From Clostridia bacterium (GTDB lineage Bacteria > Bacillota > Clostridia > Christensenellales > Borkfalkiaceae), in NCBI GenBank assembly GCA_900767495.1, contig CAAFZH010000101.1:1-9115 (forward strand): a stretch of DNA of 9,115 nucleotides, written 5' to 3'. The notes under the pieces are model-generated. The model did no database searches. It worked only from the letters and a program-made list of their open reading frames with translations, and had not been told where the DNA came from. This document shows positions 5,460-9,115 of the stretch, piece by piece. The position numbers and the translations under genes are program-made. How positions within the stretch are numbered: position 1 is the stretch's first letter; every line of letters starts with the position of its first letter.

Positions 5460-8405
5460 TCACTTTCTCTCTTCGAGTGCGCCGAGAAGACTTCTTAATC
5501 TTATTTTTACGCTGCCGAGGTTGGCTATTTCGTCTATTTTAAGTTGAGTATAAATCTTGCCTGCCCCCTCCAGAATGCGGCGCACTTCGTCGGTCGTGAT
5601 TGCGTCCACGCCGCAGCCGAACGAAACGAGTTGACAAAGTTCCACGTCTTTATTTTCGGCGGCAAAATACGCAGCCTTATAAAGCCTGGAATGGTAAGTC
5701 CACTGATTAAGCACTTTGACCGAAATATCTTTTCGTTTGGTCAAGTGGCAAACCGAATCTTCGCTGACCACGACAAAACCCAACGAACGCGCCAGTTTAT
5801 CTATATTATGACAAACCTCGGGATCGATATGATAAGGTCTGCCCGCTAAAATTAAAATTCTTAAATTATTTTCGCGCGCGTATTTTACGGCTTTTTCGCC
5901 CTCGATTTTAACGAAATTTTTATAATCGTCGAGCGCGTTAAACCCGTCGTCAACGGCGGCGTTTACCTGCTTTTTGCTTACCGAAAACACTTTACCGAAA
6001 CACTCGTAAAGTTCCTTTTTAAGTTGACCTTTATCGTTTACGTTGAGATAGGGATAGAAAAACGGAATTTTTTCGAGCGCGTCCACGTTACTCTTTAACA
6101 GTTCGGGATAATACGCGACTATGGGACAATTATAGTGATTGTCCGCTTTTTCGTCGAGATTATACGGCAGACAGGGATAAAAAATTCCGTCCACGCCGTC
6201 CTCGCAAAGTTTAATAACGTGTCCGTGCATGAGTTTTGCGGGGTAACACGCCGTATCCGAAGGAATGGTAAACTGCCCGAGTTCGTATATCGCCTTGTTT
6301 GAAAACGGCGAAAATTCCACGCTTACGCCGAGCGAGGTAAAAAATCCGTGCCAGAGCGGAGCGAGTTCGTAAGTACCCAGACAAAGGGGCAAACCCATTT
6401 TATATCCGCCCTCGACCTTTTTGGCGGCAAGCGAAGAAAGATAATTGCGCTTTAACTCGTATAAGTCGGGATAATCGCCGTATGCGTTGATCTGTCCCGT
6501 GGGTTTTTCGCAATTATTGCCCGAAATAAACGACTTGCCGTTGGCAAAAGTGTTTATGGTAAGACGGCATTTGTTGGTGCAGCCGTGGCAGGTTACCGAC
6601 TTTGCCGAATGCGTAAACGAAAGCAGATCGTCCTTACTTATAAGGTTGGATTTTTCAACGCTCATAGCCTTTAAAGCCGCGCCGTACGCCCCCATAAGCC
6701 CTGCAATGTCGGGGCGGATAACTTCCGCGCCCACTTCGCGCTCGAACGCTTTAAGAACCGCGTCGCTGAAAAACGTTCCGCCCTGAACGACTATTTTTTT
6801 GCCGAGTTCCTCTGCCGAATTGACCCTTATAACCTTGTATAAGGCGTTTTTCACTACGCTTACGGCAAGACCTGCGGAAATATCGGCGACGGTCGCACCG
6901 TCCTTTTGCGCCTGCTTTACGGAAGAGTTCATAAACACCGTACACCTGCTGCCAAGGTTCACGGGGTTTTCGGCAAACAACCCTTCTTTGGCAAACTGTT
7001 CCGCGGTAAACCCGAGGGCCTTTGCGAAAGTTTCCAGAAAAGAGCCGCACCCCGAAGAACACGCCTCGTTAAGCATAACCGCGTCTATCGCGCCGTTTTT
7101 GATTTTAAAGCACTTTATATCCTGCCCGCCTATATCGAGAATAAACTCTACTTCGGGGCAAAAATACTTTGCGGCGGTATAATGCGCAATGGTTTCTACC
7201 ACGCCTTTATCCACCGAAAAACCGTTTTTTATAAGTTCTTCGCCGTAACCCGTAACCGCGCTGCCGCCTATCACGGCGTTTTTGCCGAGCAAGGAATAAA
7301 TTTCCAGCAACTTCTCCTTAACGACGTCCACGGGGTTGCCTTTATTAGAGCCGTAATAAGTGTACAACAGTTTTTTATCCTCGCCCACGGCGCAAAGTTT
7401 GGTGGTGGTAGAGCCGCAGTCTATACCGATAAAAACTTTACCCTCGTAAGTCTTTATATCTCCGCGAGCGACGGAATTTTTGCTCTGCCGCCGTAAAAAT
7501 GCGTCGTATTCCTCTTTACTTGAAAAAAGCGGCGCGCTTTTGCTTACGGAAGAAGAATTTTTAGCGCAGGTTATTCTTTTTTCTATCTCGGCAAGGCTTT
7601 CGGTTTCCGCCGAGCCTTCCGCATAAAACGCCGCGCCGAGCGCGACCGCGAAACGCGCGTAAGGCGGAAAAACGGCGTTTTCGTCCGAAAGTTTAAGCGT
7701 TTCCTTAAAGGCTTTCTGCAAACCTTTGAGATAATACAAAGGTCCGCCGAGGAAAAGCACTTTGCCCTCAATCTTTTTGCCCCTTGCAAGCCCCGCTACG
7801 GTTTGCGTAACCACGGCTTTATAGATGCTTGCGGCTACGTCCTCTTTGCGCGCGCCCTGATTTAACAAAGGCTGAATATCCGACTTGGCGAAAACCCCGC
7901 ACCGCGACGCGATGGGGTAAACTTTTTCGGCTTTTAAACTCAACTCGTCAAGTTGACTTGCGGTAACGTCCAAAAGCGTAGCCATCTGGTCGATAAACGC
8001 GCCCGTACCGCCCGCGCAAGTACCGTTCATACGCTCGTCGAGTCCGTTTGCGTCGATAAATATGATTTTAGCGTCCTCGCCGCCGAGTTCTATTACGCAG
8101 GAAACGCCGTTTTCGAGTTTTTTAACCACTTCGCCTTCGGCAAAAACTTCCTGCACGAAAGCGACTTTCGCCGCGGTGGAAAGTCCCAACCCCGCGCTGC
8201 CCGATATTGCCGCTTTTACTTTTATATCGCCGAATTTTTGCATTACACCGCGCAAAAGTTCGGCGGTTTTTTCGCGTACCGCGGAATTGTGTCTTTCGTA
8301 AATTTCGTATATTACGTCCGCCCCGTCGGTTAAAACGACTTTGGCGGTGGTAGAGCCTACGTCTATACCGAGTCCGTAAATTTTTTCGTTTTGCATAGTG
8401 TTCAT
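5460..8405 (-). CDS. 2-hydroxyacyl-CoA dehydratase activase with two BadF/HgdC-type ATPase domains plus DUF2229
   Basis: A 981-aa protein. Family knowledge: HgdC-type activases use ATP to drive low-potential electron transfer from a [4Fe-4S] cluster into a CoA dehydratase or reductase. Domain 1 (about 10-265): GLGIDVGSTTAK (11-22), Cys130 in NGTCAGGTGAFID, Cys169 in SRCGVF, FLGGPLYYL (218-226). Domain 2 (about 323-580): IGIDCGSTTTK (326-336), Cys449 in NEACSSGCG, Cys488 in SRCTVF, VQGGTFFSD (540-548). Each cysteine pair is 39 residues apart, as in Acidaminococcus HgdC (Cys127/Cys166), so one chain can form the cluster that HgdC makes as a dimer. A CxxCxxxC linker with a later Cys (606, 609, 613, 632) leads into a DUF2229/COG3580-like region (about 668-975) with SDTACYP, YPCLPYN, GRPYHIDPE and SFGCGVDA. 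Start: ATG at 8403-8405. An ATG at 8394-8396 is possible; an upstream TTG at 8441 falls within the -35 box. Neither ATG has a Shine-Dalgarno. Substrate unknown. Confidence 0.9.
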   Translation of the reverse strand: MNTMQNEKIYGLGIDVGSTTAKVVLTDGADVIYEIYERHNSAVREKTAELLRGVMQKFGDIKVKAAISGSAGLGLSTAAKVAFVQEVFAEGEVVKKLENGVSCVIELGGEDAKIIFIDANGLDERMNGTCAGGTGAFIDQMATLLDVTASQLDELSLKAEKVYPIASRCGVFAKSDIQPLLNQGARKEDVAASIYKAVVTQTVAGLARGKKIEGKVLFLGGPLYYLKGLQKAFKETLKLSDENAVFPPYARFAVALGAAFYAEGSAETESLAEIEKRITCAKNSSSVSKSAPLFSSKEEYDAFLRRQSKNSVARGDIKTYEGKVFIGIDCGSTTTKLCAVGEDKKLLYTYYGSNKGNPVDVVKEKLLEIYSLLGKNAVIGGSAVTGYGEELIKNGFSVDKGVVETIAHYTAAKYFCPEVEFILDIGGQDIKCFKIKNGAIDAVMLNEACSSGCGSFLETFAKALGFTAEQFAKEGLFAENPVNLGSRCTVFMNSSVKQAQKDGATVADISAGLAVSVVKNALYKVIRVNSAEELGKKIVVQGGTFFSDAVLKAFEREVGAEVIRPDIAGLMGAYGAALKAMSVEKSNLISKDDLLSFTHSAKSVTCHGCTNKCRLTINTFANGKSFISGNNCEKPTGQINAYGDYPDLYELKRNYLSSLAAKKVEGGYKMGLPLCLGTYELAPLWHGFFTSLGVSVEFSPFSNKAIYELGQFTIPSDTACYPAKLMHGHVIKLCEDGVDGIFYPCLPYNLDEKADNHYNCPIVAYYPELLKSNVDALEKIPFFYPYLNVNDKGQLKKELYECFGKVFSVSKKQVNAAVDDGFNALDDYKNFVKIEGEKAVKYARENNLRILILAGRPYHIDPEVCHNIDKLARSLGFVVVSEDSVCHLTKRKDISVKVLNQWTYHSRLYKAAYFAAENKDVELCQLVSFGCGVDAITTDEVRRILEGAGKIYTQLKIDEIANLGSVKIRLRSLLGALEERK

Positions 8406-8412
8406 CGGGGAA

Positions 8413-8441
8413 ATTTTAGCACACTTTAAAAAATAAATCAA
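8413..8441 (-). promoter_or_regulatory. Promoter of the activase operon, predicted leaderless start
   Basis: On the minus strand TTGATT (8436-8441) and TAAAAT (8413-8418) are separated by exactly 17 bp, and the -10 is preceded by TGC, an extended -10. Only 7 nt (TTCCCCG) lie between the -10 and the ATG at 8405, so transcription should start at or within a base or two of the AUG. Consistently, no Shine-Dalgarno sequence precedes the gene. A short direct repeat (ATAATGC at 8446-8452 and 8454-8460) lies just upstream of the -35. Confidence 0.7.
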
Positions 8442-8477
8442 GTATAATGCCGATAATGCGCGCGCAAAACCAAAACG

Positions 8478-8509
8478 GCGGCGGCAAGTTTTTTTTAACT
8501 TGCCGCCGC
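8478..8509 (-). terminator. Hairpin terminator after the leucine-rich repeat ORF
   Basis: A 13-bp perfect stem (GCGGCGGCAAGTT at 8478-8490, AACTTGCCGCCGC at 8497-8509) encloses a six-base loop of T on the plus strand (A on the minus). On the minus strand the stem is followed by CGTTTTGGTTTTG, a broken T-tract. It starts 29 nt past the stop codon of the 8539-8937 ORF, so it most likely ends that transcript and insulates the activase promoter. The plus-strand side has only a weak T-rich stretch. Confidence 0.75.
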
Positions 8510-8538
8510 TTAACTTACTTTCTCGTGCGGTTTCAGGT

Positions 8539-8937
8539 TTATATGCTCGTATTACCGTCGGTACAGTATACGGTAACGCCGCTAAGCCCTTGTTTCCATT
8601 CTGAATCTAAGGTTTTCACAAGGGATTCCCATTGTTCAATAGTTCCGTTATAGCGGATTTCACTCAACTTGCTGCCGATAGCAAAATATCTTTCTATTTT
8701 AGTAACGCCGTTACCGAGCGTTATGCTCGTAAGTCCGCTGCAGTAGCCAAACGCAGAAGAGCCTATAGTTGTAACGCTGTCGGGGATCGTTATGCTCGTA
8801 AGCCCGCTGCAACCACAGAACGCAGAATAGCCTATAGTTGTAACGCTATCCGGTATTATTATATTCGTAAGTCCGCTGCAACCATAGAACGCACCTTTGT
8901 TTAACCCTGTTAGAACACCACATACAATTACCCTCAC
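8539..8937 (-). CDS. BspA-type leucine-rich repeat protein, short, possibly 5'-truncated
   Basis: A 132-aa ORF made of BspA/LRR_5-type repeats (Pfam PF13306). The 23-residue unit, of the form IPDSVTTIG-SAF-CSGLTSIT, appears around 16-38, 39-61 and 62-84, with a diverged capping unit after it. The C-terminus (YNGTIEQWESL ... VTVYCTDGN) looks like the normal family ending. BspA proteins are usually long, secreted or wall-anchored, and often mediate adhesion. Here there is no signal peptide, no anchor and only about three repeats. The only available start is a GTG at 8935-8937 with no Shine-Dalgarno; an in-frame TAA lies upstream at 8962-8964, with no ATG between. An AGAAGG-preceded ATG (8950-8952) in another frame stops after three codons. 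The ORF could therefore be a decayed remnant with a lost or shifted 5' end, or a small real gene with a weak start. It is separated from the activase operon by a terminator. Confidence 0.65.
   Translation of the reverse strand: MRVIVCGVLTGLNKGAFYGCSGLTNIIIPDSVTTIGYSAFCGCSGLTSITIPDSVTTIGSSAFGYCSGLTSITLGNGVTKIERYFAIGSKLSEIRYNGTIEQWESLVKTLDSEWKQGLSGVTVYCTDGNTSI
8720..8926. repeat. 69-bp tandem repeats encoding leucine-rich units
   Basis: Three consecutive 69-bp (23-codon) units begin at about 8720, 8789 and 8858. Shared plus-strand blocks include CGTAAG-CCGCTGCA, ACGCAGAA and CCTATAGTTGTAACGCT. They encode the protein repeats of the leucine-rich ORF and are similar enough at DNA level to allow copy-number change by slippage or recombination, or collapse in assembly. 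A more diverged unit lies at 8651-8719. Confidence 0.85.
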
Positions 8938-8982
8938 ATAAACTATATTCGCATTTATTTTTTATTGCCTTCTGTCGTGGCT

Positions 8983-9011
8983 GTTGTAGCATAAGTCAGC
9001 GAGAAAATCAA
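8983..9011 (-). promoter_or_regulatory. Possible promoter upstream of the leucine-rich repeat ORF
   Basis: On the minus strand TTGATT (9006-9011) and TACAAC (8983-8988) are 17 bp apart, with TGC before the -10, the same extended -10 layout as the activase promoter. The -10 differs from consensus at two positions. If used, the leader would be about 40 nt and would contain AGAAGG, but the first ATG after it closes after three codons. Confidence 0.4.
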
Positions 9012-9053
9012 CTGCACGGAAAAATACTACTTAAAACTTTAATATTGAATAAC

Positions 9054-9092
9054 AGAGTCAGACTCGATAAAGAGTTTGACTCTTTTTCTTTT
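9054..9092 (+). terminator. Orphan intrinsic terminator on the plus strand
   Basis: AGAGTCAGACTC (9054-9065) and GAGTTTGACTCT (9072-9083) form a 12-bp stem with one G-U pair and a GATAAA loop, followed by TTTTCTTTT (9084-9092). The T-tract orients it to the plus strand. No credible plus-strand gene precedes it in the window; the 8938-9053 stretch is AT-rich and holds no coding region that I can support. Confidence 0.65.
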
Positions 9093-9115
9093 ACGATAGT
9101 ATTTTTCGCTCAAAT

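Noticed and set aside
5187..5462. Stop-codon readthrough or selenocysteine at the activase TGA to rejoin the two in-frame halves
   Set aside because: The same frame meets TAG at 5271-5273 and TAA at 5187-5189 within the array, so recoding one TGA would not produce a fusion.
6751..7062. 103-codon minus-strand frame inside the activase gene
   Set aside because: Different frame from the activase, low-complexity Arg/Gly-rich translation, no ribosome binding site. It is a shadow of the real gene.
8443..8448. TATAAT on the plus strand as a rightward promoter
   Set aside because: No -35-like hexamer occurs at 16-18 bp upstream, and no supported plus-strand gene follows before the hairpin at 8478-8509.

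Overview
The window looks like the end of a metagenome-assembled contig from a low-to-moderate-GC Gram-positive bacterium, most likely an uncultivated gut-type member of Bacillota/Clostridia. The support is protein flavour (CmpB-like and VanZ membrane proteins, a large two-domain 2-hydroxyacyl-CoA dehydratase activase, oleate hydratase, a BspA-type leucine-rich repeat protein), AAGGAGG-type ribosome binding sites, and short structured intergenic repeats of a style common in Clostridia genomes. I cannot place it to genus. Bases 1-18 match the 3' end of the Illumina TruSeq adapter and are not genomic.

All convincing genes read leftward (minus strand). In order of transcription from the right: (1) positions 9115-8478 hold a small BspA-type leucine-rich repeat ORF (8539-8937) with a doubtful start, closed by a strong hairpin terminator (8478-8509). 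An orphan plus-strand terminator lies at 9054-9092. (2) A well-formed promoter (8413-8441) drives a five-gene cluster: a 981-aa acyl-CoA dehydratase activase (5460-8405), a 421-aa CoA-dehydratase-type protein (3861-5126), a VanZ family protein (3370-3864), a CmpB-like membrane protein (2648-3367) and a TetR family regulator (2072-2626). The last four are tightly packed (4-nt overlap, then 2-nt and 21-nt gaps). The cluster ends at an intrinsic terminator (2031-2063). (3) ohyA, FAD-dependent oleate hydratase (94-1878), has its own near-consensus promoter, whose -35 box lies inside an operator-like inverted repeat.

The most striking structure is the 333-bp gap between the activase and its partner. 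As I recall the family, these two proteins are usually one polypeptide of about 1,400 aa in Clostridia. Here they are separate ORFs in the same reading frame. The gap between them is filled by two units of a structured repeat, whose 88-bp cores differ at one base. This suggests that insertion or duplication of a repeat split a giant gene at an interdomain linker. Both activase domains keep the cysteine pair, 39 residues apart in each, expected to hold a shared [4Fe-4S] cluster. The activase mRNA also appears to start at or next to its AUG, with no Shine-Dalgarno, so it may be leaderless.

Functionally, the cluster combines an ATP-driven, Fe-S electron-injecting CoA-dehydratase-like system of unknown substrate, two small membrane proteins and a regulator, next to a fatty acid hydratase. 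A joint role in fatty-acid or hydroxyacyl metabolism under TetR control is an inference from proximity, not something the sequence proves.
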